Shown here: positions 1-5,831 of the stretch, piece after piece | How positions within the stretch are numbered: the first letter of the stretch is position 1 | Layout: the number at the start of each line of letters is the position of its first letter | Assembly (NCBI GenBank): GCA_003526765.1 | Contig: DPXZ01000073.1 | Coordinates: forward strand, 1-5,831 | Direction of reading: 5' to 3' | Length of the DNA stretch: 5,831 nucleotides | Source of the DNA: Fervidobacterium sp. | Lineage (GTDB): Bacteria > Thermotogota > Thermotogae > Thermotogales > Fervidobacteriaceae | Notes under the pieces: model-generated | Database searches by the model: none | Seen by the model: the letters and a program-made list of their open reading frames with translations, nothing else | Told to the model about the DNA's origin: nothing | Translations under genes and position numbers: made by a program

Positions 1-73
1 TATCTTTCTTTCGATTTCGATGCTCATAATAGGTATTTTCTTCTTGGTATTGCTTTATATGTTTGGACTTTGA
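1..73 (+). CDS. C-terminal end of an unidentified, probably membrane-anchored protein (partial)
   Basis: Reading from base 2, 23 codons run without interruption to a TGA at 71-73. They encode an almost wholly hydrophobic peptide (Ile, Leu, Phe, Val, with no charged residue) ending in MFGL, as expected of a final transmembrane helix. The gene begins outside the window, so family and function cannot be named. It is unlikely to be a soluble periplasmic binding protein, whose C-terminus would not normally be a membrane helix. The frame starting at base 1 is also open, as far as a TAA at 97-99, but gives a mixed peptide with Cys, His and Trp and looks less protein-like. No terminator hairpin follows, so some transcription may continue into the pot operon. 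Confidence 0.5.
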   Translation, partial: IFLSISMLIIGIFFLVLLYMFGL

Positions 74-92
74 TTCATTGTAATTCAACGTG

Positions 93-124
93 TTGGTAAT
101 CATTAAAGTTGTTTGATATACAAT
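93..124 (+). promoter_or_regulatory. Possible promoter of the potABC operon (weak)
   Basis: TTGGTA at 93-98 (4 of 6 matches to a sigma-70 type -35 box) is followed after 18 bp by TATACA at 117-122. The overlapping TACAAT at 119-124 is a better -10 match (5 of 6) but would need a 20-bp spacer. Transcription would start near 130, just ahead of the potA ribosome binding site. The 77-bp gap 74-150 is the only non-coding DNA upstream of the operon, which makes a promoter here sensible, but the match is modest and the DNA is AT-rich anyway. Confidence 0.28.
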
Positions 125-135
125 AAAAATTATGT

Positions 136-144
136 GGGAGTGAT
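136..144 (+). promoter_or_regulatory. Ribosome binding site deciding the TTG start of potA
   Basis: GGGAGTGAT is complementary to the 3' end of 16S rRNA and lies 6 nt before the TTG at 151. There is no ATG or GTG suitably placed in this frame, and the protein reaches its expected first beta strand (SIIEVDKYFG) within a few residues. Both points support TTG as the real start. Confidence 0.7.
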
Positions 145-150
145 AGCCAA

Positions 151-1266
151 TTGCCTGGTAGTTCTGTTAGCATAATCGAAGTTGATAAGTACTTCGGCGA
201 TTTCCATGTTTTGAAGAACGTGAGTTTGGAGATAGAAGAAAACGAATTTTTCTCGCTGCTTGGACCATCTGGATGTGGAAAGACAACTTTGTTGCGTATA
301 ATAGCTGGGTTGGAAGATGTCGATGATGGAGACGTACTACTCGATGATAAAAGTATATTGAGTTTGCCACCTAACAAAAGACCTGTAAATACGATATTTC
401 AAAACTACGCGCTTTTCCCTCACTTAAATGTTTATGAAAATATCGCATTTCCACTTAGATTGAAGAAATTCAGTGAATCTGAGATAAAAAGGCGTGTGGA
501 TTGGTTACTAAACCTCGTTCGCCTTGAGGAACATGCACAAAAGAGGCCTTTACAGCTTTCTGGTGGTCAAAAACAAAGGGTATCACTTGCCAGGGCACTG
601 GCAAATGAGCCGAAGGTGTTGTTACTCGATGAGCCTGTAAGTGCACTCGACGCAAAGTTGAGGCAGGAACTCCTCATAGAACTCGATAATCTTCACGATA
701 GAGTTGGAATAACGTTCATATATGTCACACATGATCAGGCCGAGGCAATAAGCATTTCTGATCACGTCGCAGTTATGAATAATGGTGTTGTTGTTCAATA
801 TGGTACGCCGTATGAAGTATACGAAAGCCCAGCTGATACGTTTGTCGCAAATTTCATCGGAGAAAGCAACCTAATGAAGGGTGACGTTGTCGAAATCTTG
901 TCAGACGAATACATAGTCGTCGAATTCCCGTCATTTGGCAAAGTAATATGCTACCGCGATAAGCCCGTTAAAGTTGATGATACTGTGCTCATTACGTTAC
1001 GCCCAGAAAAGATAAGGATAATGCACAATAAACCTACGCCGTCCGATGGAATACCTGGCAACGTGGTTCACGGAATAGTCGATGAGGTTATTTATATGGG
1101 ATACCAGACTAAGTACTTCATAAAGACGGATGAGGGTTACATCCTCAAGGTGTACAAACAACATGTCAGCTACTTGTTAGACGAGAGGATTATTAAGTGG
1201 AAGGACGAAGTCTTCCTCTACTGGAATCCAGACGACAGTTTCATAGTGGAGGTTGAAGAAAATTGA
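151..1266 (+). CDS. potA: Spermidine/putrescine-type ABC importer, ATP-binding subunit PotA
   Basis: This is the cytoplasmic ATPase that drives polyamine uptake through the PotB/PotC channel. The 371-residue product is of normal PotA length. The nucleotide-binding domain fills about residues 5-235 with all its motifs: Walker A GPSGCGKT (38-45), Q-loop Gln84 in FQNYALFPH, signature LSGGQ (136-140), Walker B VLLLDEP (156-162) with catalytic Glu161, D-loop SALD (164-167) and switch His194. A C-terminal TOBE-type regulatory domain (about 236-365) carries the RPE motif at 284-286 common in this importer subfamily. The FQNYALFPH Q-loop and the two downstream permeases of PotB and PotC type favour polyamines over sugars, although related putrescine, 2-aminoethylphosphonate or iron importers share much of this pattern. 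The start is TTG behind a good ribosome binding site. The stop overlaps the potB start by 4 nt, so the two are probably translationally coupled. Confidence 0.9.
   Translation: MPGSSVSIIEVDKYFGDFHVLKNVSLEIEENEFFSLLGPSGCGKTTLLRIIAGLEDVDDGDVLLDDKSILSLPPNKRPVNTIFQNYALFPHLNVYENIAFPLRLKKFSESEIKRRVDWLLNLVRLEEHAQKRPLQLSGGQKQRVSLARALANEPKVLLLDEPVSALDAKLRQELLIELDNLHDRVGITFIYVTHDQAEAISISDHVAVMNNGVVVQYGTPYEVYESPADTFVANFIGESNLMKGDVVEILSDEYIVVEFPSFGKVICYRDKPVKVDDTVLITLRPEKIRIMHNKPTPSDGIPGNVVHGIVDEVIYMGYQTKYFIKTDEGYILKVYKQHVSYLLDERIIKWKDEVFLYWNPDDSFIVEVEEN
1248..1253 (+). promoter_or_regulatory. Ribosome binding site of potB, inside the potA coding end
   Basis: GGAGGT lies within the last codons of potA, 9 nt before the TTG at 1263. 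It supports TTG as the potB start. A later TTG at 1293 and a GTG at 1290 have no comparable site in front of them. Confidence 0.7.
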
Positions 1267-2129
1267 CGTTAAAACGTAAAAGGTCTGAGGTGTTGTCGTC
1301 TGGTAGCGGATACGAGAAGTATGGTAGCGTTTATTTAATTTGGCTAACCATTTTCTTTGTTATTCCGGTTATTGTCATACTGGCTTACAGTTTCCTGACT
1401 AGAGACTATCAAGGTGGCATAATCCTCAAATTTTCTATACAAGGATACAAGGACATATTCAATCTCAATTATCTCACGGTATTCATACGCACGGTAATCA
1501 TATCATTCATTTCAGCTGCAATATGTATACTGATAGCAGTTCCAGTATCGTATTACATAGTGTACAGCAAATTCAAGGACTTTCTTCTTCTACTTGTAAT
1601 CATACCATTTTGGACAAACTCACTCATAAGGATATATGCTTGGATTTTTATCTTAGGCAACAATGGACTGATAAACCAATTGTTGCTCAATTCAGGTGTT
1701 GTGAATTCGTACGTTAAATTCATATACAACAATGCAGCAGTACTGTTGATACTCGTATATACTTATCTGCCTTTTGCAATATTGCCGCTCTTTTCTTCAA
1801 TAGAACGTCTCGAAAAACAACTTTTTGAGGCAGCAATGGACTTGGGTTGTACGAAAAGGCAGGTATTTTTCAAAATCTTATTACCGAACATAAAGCAAGG
1901 AATCGTTTCTGCCTTTGTGTTTGTCTTCATACCAGCACTTGGAACGTATGCTGTACCAGAATTGGTGGGTGGAAAAAATTCTCGACTGATCGGTAATGAA
2001 ATAGCACGACAATTGACGATAGCAAGGAATTGGCCTGCAGCTGCCGCGATATCATCGATTCTGCTCATCTTGACAATCATAGCAGTCATAGTATTCATAT
2101 ACGGGGGCGAGAAACGTGAAACCAGGTAA
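1263..2129 (+). CDS. potB: Spermidine/putrescine-type ABC importer, permease PotB
   Basis: This is one half of the membrane channel of a polyamine importer, pairing with PotC and docking on PotA. At 288 residues it matches PotB length. A basic cytoplasmic N-terminus (KRKR, 4-7) precedes about six membrane helices: roughly 22-44, 72-98, 106-131, 157-180, 213-235 and 259-281. The EAA loop that contacts the ATPase is clear: EAAMDLGCTKRQVFFKILLP (189-208), with the invariant Gly195. The motif LIRIYAWI (121-128) and the late segment around RNWPAAAA (255-262) are typical of PotB rather than PotC. It starts with TTG, overlapping the potA stop as TTGA, and its own 3' end overlaps potC by 14 nt, so all three subunits are probably made in a coupled way. 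The substrate is inferred from family resemblance and is not directly shown. Confidence 0.88.
   Translation: MTLKRKRSEVLSSGSGYEKYGSVYLIWLTIFFVIPVIVILAYSFLTRDYQGGIILKFSIQGYKDIFNLNYLTVFIRTVIISFISAAICILIAVPVSYYIVYSKFKDFLLLLVIIPFWTNSLIRIYAWIFILGNNGLINQLLLNSGVVNSYVKFIYNNAAVLLILVYTYLPFAILPLFSSIERLEKQLFEAAMDLGCTKRQVFFKILLPNIKQGIVSAFVFVFIPALGTYAVPELVGGKNSRLIGNEIARQLTIARNWPAAAAISSILLILTIIAVIVFIYGGEKRETR
2103..2110 (+). promoter_or_regulatory. Ribosome binding site of potC, inside potB
   Basis: The purine-rich GGGGGCGA lies 5 nt before the GTG at 2116, within the last codons of potB. It is a weaker match to the 16S rRNA tail than the other sites here. potC translation may therefore lean on ribosomes finishing potB, whose stop at 2127-2129 lies just past the GTG. 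Confidence 0.5.
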
Positions 2130-2886
2130 TCTAACACGCATAATTACCATCCTTGCCATATTGTTCTTCTATCTGCCTATAATAGTTGTCGTTGTATTTT
2201 CGTTTAACTCTTCAAAATCACCAGAATGGACTGGGTTCAGTCTAAAATGGTACTATCAACTATTTACTTCTTCCGGTTACATTTGGAGGACGTTTCTCAA
2301 TTCTATAATAGTTGGTGTGTCATCAAGCATCGTGTCGGTTGTGTTGGGTACGCTCGGCGCAATTTCGATGTACCTTGGCTCAAAGAAGTTTAAGCAGGTC
2401 ATGTGGACGACAACTTACATCCCATTTACGATACCGGATATAATCATAGGCGTTTCTTTGTTGATATTTTTTACAACACTCAATGTAAGGTTAAGCCTTT
2501 TCACGATATTCATCGCCCACGTTACTTTTAGTATGCCGTACACGATGATGATTGTGCTTACAAGGCTCCATGACTTTGATAAATCTATCATAGAGGCAGC
2601 ATACGACTTGGGCGCAACAAAGTCTGTCGCTTTGCGAAAGGTTATCGTGCCAGTTGCAATGCCCGGTATAATTGCAGCGTTCTTTATGGCGTTTACTTTG
2701 TCAATCGATGATTTCGTGATAACATTTTTTGTCGCAGGACCAAGTTCAACGACGTTGCCACTTCAAATATTCTCCATGGTCAGATTTGGCATTTCGCCAG
2801 TAATAAACGCAATTTCTACGCTTTTGCTCCTTGGAACTATTTTCATGAGTGTAGCATTGAGAAGGTATGTGCGGTATATAATATAA
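2116..2886 (+). CDS. potC: Spermidine/putrescine-type ABC importer, permease PotC
   Basis: This is the second channel subunit of the polyamine importer, 256 residues, close to the usual PotC length. Predicted membrane helices lie at about 8-30, 61-88, 98-120, 126-148, 178-205 and 226-247. After helix 1 comes the PotC-like external stretch FSLKWYYQLF (41-50). The EAA loop reads EAAYDLGATKSVALRKVIVP (160-179) with invariant Gly166. The motif SIDDFVITFFVAGP (196-209) is highly characteristic of PotC proteins. The start is GTG, which gives MKPGNLTRIITI, and it lies 14 nt inside potB. No potD follows: the next gene is a nucleoside phosphorylase with its own strong ribosome binding site. PotC is not fused to a binding domain either, since it ends shortly after helix 6 with a basic tail (RRYVRYII). 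Confidence 0.9.
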   Translation: MKPGNLTRIITILAILFFYLPIIVVVVFSFNSSKSPEWTGFSLKWYYQLFTSSGYIWRTFLNSIIVGVSSSIVSVVLGTLGAISMYLGSKKFKQVMWTTTYIPFTIPDIIIGVSLLIFFTTLNVRLSLFTIFIAHVTFSMPYTMMIVLTRLHDFDKSIIEAAYDLGATKSVALRKVIVPVAMPGIIAAFFMAFTLSIDDFVITFFVAGPSSTTLPLQIFSMVRFGISPVINAISTLLLLGTIFMSVALRRYVRYII

Positions 2887-2896
2887 GTGGAATAGA

Positions 2897-2924
2897 TTGA
2901 AAAATTCGAGATAAAAATCATAAT
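2897..2924 (+). promoter_or_regulatory. Candidate promoter for the purine nucleoside phosphorylase gene
   Basis: TTGAAA at 2897-2902 and CATAAT at 2919-2924 each match the sigma-70 consensus at 5 of 6 positions and are 16 bp apart. They sit in the 61-bp gap between potC and the phosphorylase. A start about 7 nt past the -10 box would fall almost on the ribosome binding site, giving a leader of only about 16 nt. No terminator hairpin separates potC from this point, so readthrough from the pot operon is also possible. Confidence 0.42.
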
Positions 2925-2931
2925 ACATACT

Positions 2932-2939
2932 GGGAGGTG
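2932..2939 (+). promoter_or_regulatory. Strong ribosome binding site of the phosphorylase gene
   Basis: GGGAGGTG is an eight-base site nearly perfectly complementary to the 16S rRNA tail, 8 nt before the ATG at 2948. It is one of the strongest sites in the window and fixes the start codon. Confidence 0.75.
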
Positions 2940-2947
2940 CGAAAAAC

Positions 2948-3781
2948 ATGACTGGTGATATCAAGAGATACGTTGAAAGAGTCAACGAAGCAACCGCATA
3001 TTTGAAAGGTAAGATTGAAAAGACTCCAGAATTCTGTATAGTACTTGGCTCAGGGCTACAAGTAATTGCGGATAGTGTGGAAAACCAAAAAAGGATATCA
3101 TACAAGGATATTCCCGAATTTCCAGTTTCGACAGCACCCGGACACAAAGGAGAACTCATATTTGGTACGCTAAATGGAAAAGAAGTTGTGTTGATGAACG
3201 GAAGATTCCATTATTACGAGGGCTATCACATGAGAGATGTCACTTTTGGAATCAGAGTGATGCAACAACTCGGCACTAAATACATATTCCTTACGAATGC
3301 AGCAGGTGGATTGAATCCTGATTTCGAGGTTGGAAGACCCATGATAATAAGTGACCACATAAATATGATGGGAGACAATCCTCTAATTGGTCCAAACGTC
3401 GATGATTGGGGACCAAGGTTTCCTGATATGTCCAATGCCTACGATAAGTCACTGAGAGAACTCGCAAAGCAAGTTGCAAGCGAACTTAATATACCTGTTT
3501 ATGAAGGTGTTTACGTCGCCGTTGCAGGTCCAAATTTTGAAACACCCGCAGAACTAAGAATGTTTAGAGCACTCGGCGCAGACGCAGTTGGCATGTCAAC
3601 AGTTCCAGAAGTCATTGCTGCAGCACACGGTGGAATGAAATTATTAGCTGTATCAGCAATAACTGATCGAGCCGTACCAGATGATCTAAAACCTTTGACT
3701 GGTGAAGAGGTCTTGGAAGTAGCAAACAAGACTGGCAGAATGATAGCGAAGATACTTGCGGAAATGGTTAAAAAGCTTTAA
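2948..3781 (+). CDS. Class I purine nucleoside phosphorylase (trimeric PNP family), atypical base-recognition residues
   Basis: A cytoplasmic salvage enzyme that splits purine nucleosides with phosphate into free base and (deoxy)ribose-1-phosphate. Its 277 residues match the family norm. Family motifs appear in order: LGSGL (33-37, phosphate Ser35), GHKG (65-68), GRFHYYEGY (85-93, Arg86, His88, Tyr90), TNAAGG (116-121), GPRFPDMS (155-162, Phe158, the residue that normally reaches into the neighbouring subunit), Tyr189, GPNFETPAE (194-202, base-binding Glu199) and GMSTVPEV (215-222, Ser217). Two departures stand out. The usual ITN motif reads ITD, so Asp240 replaces the residue equivalent to human Asn243. 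The usual HEEV reads GEEV, so Gly252 replaces the ribose-contacting His257. Gln38 also replaces a common Gly. Asp at 240 suggests acceptance of 6-aminopurines such as adenosine or methylthioadenosine, so I withhold a symbol such as punA. Family confidence is high and substrate confidence low. Confidence 0.92.
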   Translation: MTGDIKRYVERVNEATAYLKGKIEKTPEFCIVLGSGLQVIADSVENQKRISYKDIPEFPVSTAPGHKGELIFGTLNGKEVVLMNGRFHYYEGYHMRDVTFGIRVMQQLGTKYIFLTNAAGGLNPDFEVGRPMIISDHINMMGDNPLIGPNVDDWGPRFPDMSNAYDKSLRELAKQVASELNIPVYEGVYVAVAGPNFETPAELRMFRALGADAVGMSTVPEVIAAAHGGMKLLAVSAITDRAVPDDLKPLTGEEVLEVANKTGRMIAKILAEMVKKL

Positions 3782-3834
3782 TATTCTTGCTTTTCGACAT
3801 TTCTTTGAATTTGCCACACAAATTCACTTGGTGC

Positions 3835-3844
3835 GAGGTGGAGG
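3835..3844 (+). promoter_or_regulatory. Ribosome binding site of the chemoreceptor gene
   Basis: GAGGTGGAGG contains two overlapping Shine-Dalgarno cores. GAGGTG (3835-3840) is 7 nt before the ATG at 3848, the better spacing, and GGAGG (3840-3844) is only 3 nt before it. The 66-bp gap after the phosphorylase stop (3782-3847) shows neither a convincing promoter nor a terminator, so the receptor may be cotranscribed with the phosphorylase. Confidence 0.65.
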
Positions 3845-3847
3845 AAG

Positions 3848-5831
3848 ATGTCTATAAGAAACAGGCTTATAGTTTTATCGATATTCTTGGTAACGGTTCC
3901 ATTGATACTTTCGTTGGTATTTACGATCTTCAATTTATCTAGGGAAAGTACAAGGATCGAAGAGGACGTAAATAGGCAAATTGGTGACCCGAAGGTCATA
4001 TTCAAAGATTTCTTGGACAAATTCTCTGCCCAACTTGATAAAAACATAAATGATTACAACGAGAAACTAAAGGCCTCTGTGGAAGAGCAAAAGGCAACCG
4101 TTGAGAAGGCCTTTGAAGACGTTTACATATCGACACTGAACAGTGAGATAGAAACTGTAGGTAATATAACCAATAATTTCATAAAAGAGAGAGTCAGTAC
4201 CATAGAAAACATCGTAAAAATCGCTGCTACAACAAAAGACGTAGTTAACGCCGCCAGTCTAAAAAACATCGATGTTACAACGAAAAGAGCTTTGCTCGAT
4301 AATTTCGTTCAGAGGGGTCTATTCGATTATATTGCACTCTGGACCGTCGATAATCAGGAGCCAAAACTTAAATTGAGACCTTATACCTCAATTGATTCAA
4401 GATTTTTGGTGGAGTATGCATACTCTCTCGCATCCGGAGTTTCGTCAGCGCTATACAAAGATCTGGAGTTCATTGATCCATTGCGTGAGAAGATAGCAAA
4501 GATACTCGCCTCACCATCTATTTATGCGGAGACGTTTCCATACGTGGGTAAATCTGAGTTGTATCTTGTTTCTATCCAGCCTGTCGTTCATCCACAGCTT
4601 GGTAATACTATAACTGGATTTGTCATAGCAGTGGCTAGATTGGGTAATGACTTCCTTGATGAAGTAAAAAGATTGACGAATGCAGATTTGACACTTTATA
4701 TCGGTGGAAAAGCATACGCCACAACTCGTACAGATGAGAATGGTGAGAGAAAAGTACAGATGGATGAGCCACAAGAATCACAGTACACTTTCAATGTAGG
4801 AAATGAAGAGTATATGGCCATCAAGAAGGCTTTCACTGTAGCAGGCAATGACTTGGGAAGTATCGAGATAGCGTTGAAACGGGAGAATGTGAATTCACAA
4901 TTTGTAATCCCCGAACCTGAGAAGTTCGTCATGCCTGAGATAACGTTACCTAAGGTTGACGTGAGTGTGGATCTCAACCTTGGAAGAGTAGTCATGTTGA
5001 ACATAATCATAGGGCTTGTAATCTTGGGAATAGCACTTGTAATTTCTGTGCCTTTAATCAATTCGATTTCAAAAGAAATTGTCAATTCGGCAGCACTGAT
5101 AGAAAAGTTTTCAAATGGTGAGCTCATAACTGTCGATGTTAAAGCTACAGGAGAATTTGAGAGTGTTATAAAGTCTCTGAAGCGACTCTCTGAGAATTTA
5201 CGCAACTATGCAAATGATATGAAAATGAGCTCAACATCGCTGAGTAACGAAGTTGATCAGATCTTAAAAACTAACAATATGCTCAGAAACTCTGTTGGCA
5301 ACTTTACGGAGTTCGTCAACGATTACATTTCAAGTGTTGATGAAATCAAGATGAAAATCCAAACGCTTGAAGCAACGCTGAGCAGTTCAATTTCGAATAA
5401 TGACAACTTGTCAAATCAACTAAGAGGATTGCTTGAAGATATCGAACATACACAATCTGAAATTCTGAAAAACGTTGTTTTGATAGAGGAAATGAATGAA
5501 TCTGTCAATTCAAACATCGAGGTATTTGAGAAGTTTAGTACAACCGTTAGAAGAACTATCGAGAAATTCTCTAAAATAAGAGATGCAATAACCAACATTC
5601 AGAACGTTGCGTCTCAGACGAATTTGCTCGCACTCAACGCAGCTATCGAGGCGGCAAGAGCTGGAGATGCGGGGCGTGGCTTTGCAGTGGTTGCAGATGA
5701 AGTAATGAAATTGTCCGTTCAGATCAACGACCTATCAAAGAATTTGGTGAAAGACGTTGATACCTACACTGGAGACCTAAAGGAACTTGACGAGTTGTAC
5801 GAGACTTCTGGAGAAAAGTTCCAAAAACTGC
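3848..5831 (+). CDS. Methyl-accepting chemotaxis protein (transmembrane chemoreceptor), 3' end cut by window
   Basis: The frame stays open from ATG for 661 codons to the right edge. The protein is a membrane chemoreceptor that passes ligand binding to the CheA/CheW kinase complex. Helix TM1 (about 7-28) follows a short basic N-terminus (MSIRNR). The external part (about 29-380) starts with a highly charged, probably coiled-coil stretch (30-125). A region of double-Cache size and pattern (about 95-345) follows, then a proline-containing linker (351-375). TM2 is about 381-403 and a divergent HAMP domain about 404-452, keeping NGEL (423-426) and Glu436. A long cytoplasmic coiled coil leads to the diagnostic hairpin tip [17 protein letters not shown] (590-606), then [11 protein letters not shown] (609-619). 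The usual Arg after EV is Met620. Only the start of the returning arm is present. The ligand cannot be inferred and the Cache assignment is tentative. Confident methylation sites were not identified. Confidence 0.93.
   Translation, partial: MSIRNRLIVLSIFLVTVPLILSLVFTIFNLSRESTRIEEDVNRQIGDPKVIFKDFLDKFSAQLDKNINDYNEKLKASVEEQKATVEKAFEDVYISTLNSEIETVGNITNNFIKERVSTIENIVKIAATTKDVVNAASLKNIDVTTKRALLDNFVQRGLFDYIALWTVDNQEPKLKLRPYTSIDSRFLVEYAYSLASGVSSALYKDLEFIDPLREKIAKILASPSIYAETFPYVGKSELYLVSIQPVVHPQLGNTITGFVIAVARLGNDFLDEVKRLTNADLTLYIGGKAYATTRTDENGERKVQMDEPQESQYTFNVGNEEYMAIKKAFTVAGNDLGSIEIALKRENVNSQFVIPEPEKFVMPEITLPKVDVSVDLNLGRVVMLNIIIGLVILGIALVISVPLINSISKEIVNSAALIEKFSNGELITVDVKATGEFESVIKSLKRLSENLRNYANDMKMSSTSLSNEVDQILKTNNMLRNSVGNFTEFVNDYISSVDEIKMKIQTLEATLSSSISNNDNLSNQLRGLLEDIEHTQSEILKNVVLIEEMNESVNSNIEVFEKFSTTVRRTIEKFSKIRDAITNIQNVASQTNLLALNAAIEAARAGDAGRGFAVVADEVMKLSVQINDLSKNLVKDVDTYTGDLKELDELYETSGEKFQKL

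Noticed and set aside
83..100. Small dyad CAACgtGTTG (86-95) upstream of potA as an operator or terminator
   Set aside because: Only four perfect base pairs plus one wobble around a 2-nt loop, with no U-tract. This is too short to distinguish from chance.
74..150. Riboswitch or regulatory RNA leader ahead of potABC
   Set aside because: The gap is only 77 bp, AT-rich and without convincing stems. It is too short for known metabolite riboswitch classes plus a promoter.
1763..2137. 124-codon open frame on the minus strand inside potB
   Set aside because: It mirrors the EAA-loop and helix 5-6 region of PotB, which is plainly coding on the plus strand.
2746..3159. 137-codon open frame on the minus strand spanning the potC end and the phosphorylase start
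   Set aside because: It is antisense to conserved coding sequence of both genes, has no clear ribosome binding site, and its composition is not protein-like.
3772..3779. Palindrome AAAGCTTT at the end of the phosphorylase gene as a terminator
   Set aside because: It has no loop, only one G-C step, and lies over the last codons. It cannot form a stable intrinsic terminator hairpin.
3794..3823. Possible promoter before the chemoreceptor (TCGACA at 3794-3799)
   Set aside because: The -35 match is fair, but nothing resembling a -10 box occurs at a 16-19 bp distance (candidates such as ACAAAT are poor).
4696..5205. 169-codon open frame on the minus strand
   Set aside because: It lies wholly within the chemoreceptor, whose plus-strand frame runs unbroken for 661 codons with diagnostic motifs. 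The antisense product is Ser/Thr/Phe-rich with no recognisable domain, as expected of a shadow frame.

Overview
The window most likely comes from a thermophilic member of the Thermotogota, and Fervidobacterium is my best guess. This is inferred from style, not from a marker gene. The genome is moderately AT-rich, arginine is mostly AGA/AGG and isoleucine often ATA, the proteins are rich in Lys/Glu/Ile/Val, Shine-Dalgarno sequences are strong (GGAGGT, GGGAGGTG), genes are tightly packed, and several genes start with TTG or GTG. All genes read on the + strand.

Layout. Positions 1-73 hold the last codons of an unidentified gene ending in a hydrophobic, probably membrane-spanning, tail. Positions 151-2886 hold a compact three-gene operon for a spermidine/putrescine-type ABC importer: the ATPase PotA (TTG start), permease PotB (TTG start, 4-nt overlap with potA) and permease PotC (GTG start, 14-nt overlap with potB). 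No substrate-binding protein gene (potD) is in the window. After a 61-bp gap with a plausible promoter comes a complete class I (trimeric-type) purine nucleoside phosphorylase gene (2948-3781). Its base-recognition Asn is replaced by Asp and its ribose-contacting His by Gly. After another 66 bp, a methyl-accepting chemotaxis protein gene starts at 3848 and runs off the right edge. Its large external sensor domain, second membrane helix, HAMP domain and signalling tip are all visible.

How the genes fit together. PotABC would energise and form the channel for polyamine uptake, with a binding protein encoded elsewhere. The phosphorylase acts in purine or nucleoside salvage, and its active-site substitutions suggest that 6-aminopurine nucleosides may be accepted. 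The chemoreceptor senses an unknown external ligand. A functional link among the three (for example methylthioadenosine salvage beside polyamine uptake) is possible but speculative.

There are no RNA genes, insertion sequences, CRISPR arrays or long repeats. No non-coding stretch exceeds 80 bases. I see no clearly undescribed system. The points most worth a second look are the phosphorylase active site and the unusual architecture of the chemoreceptor.
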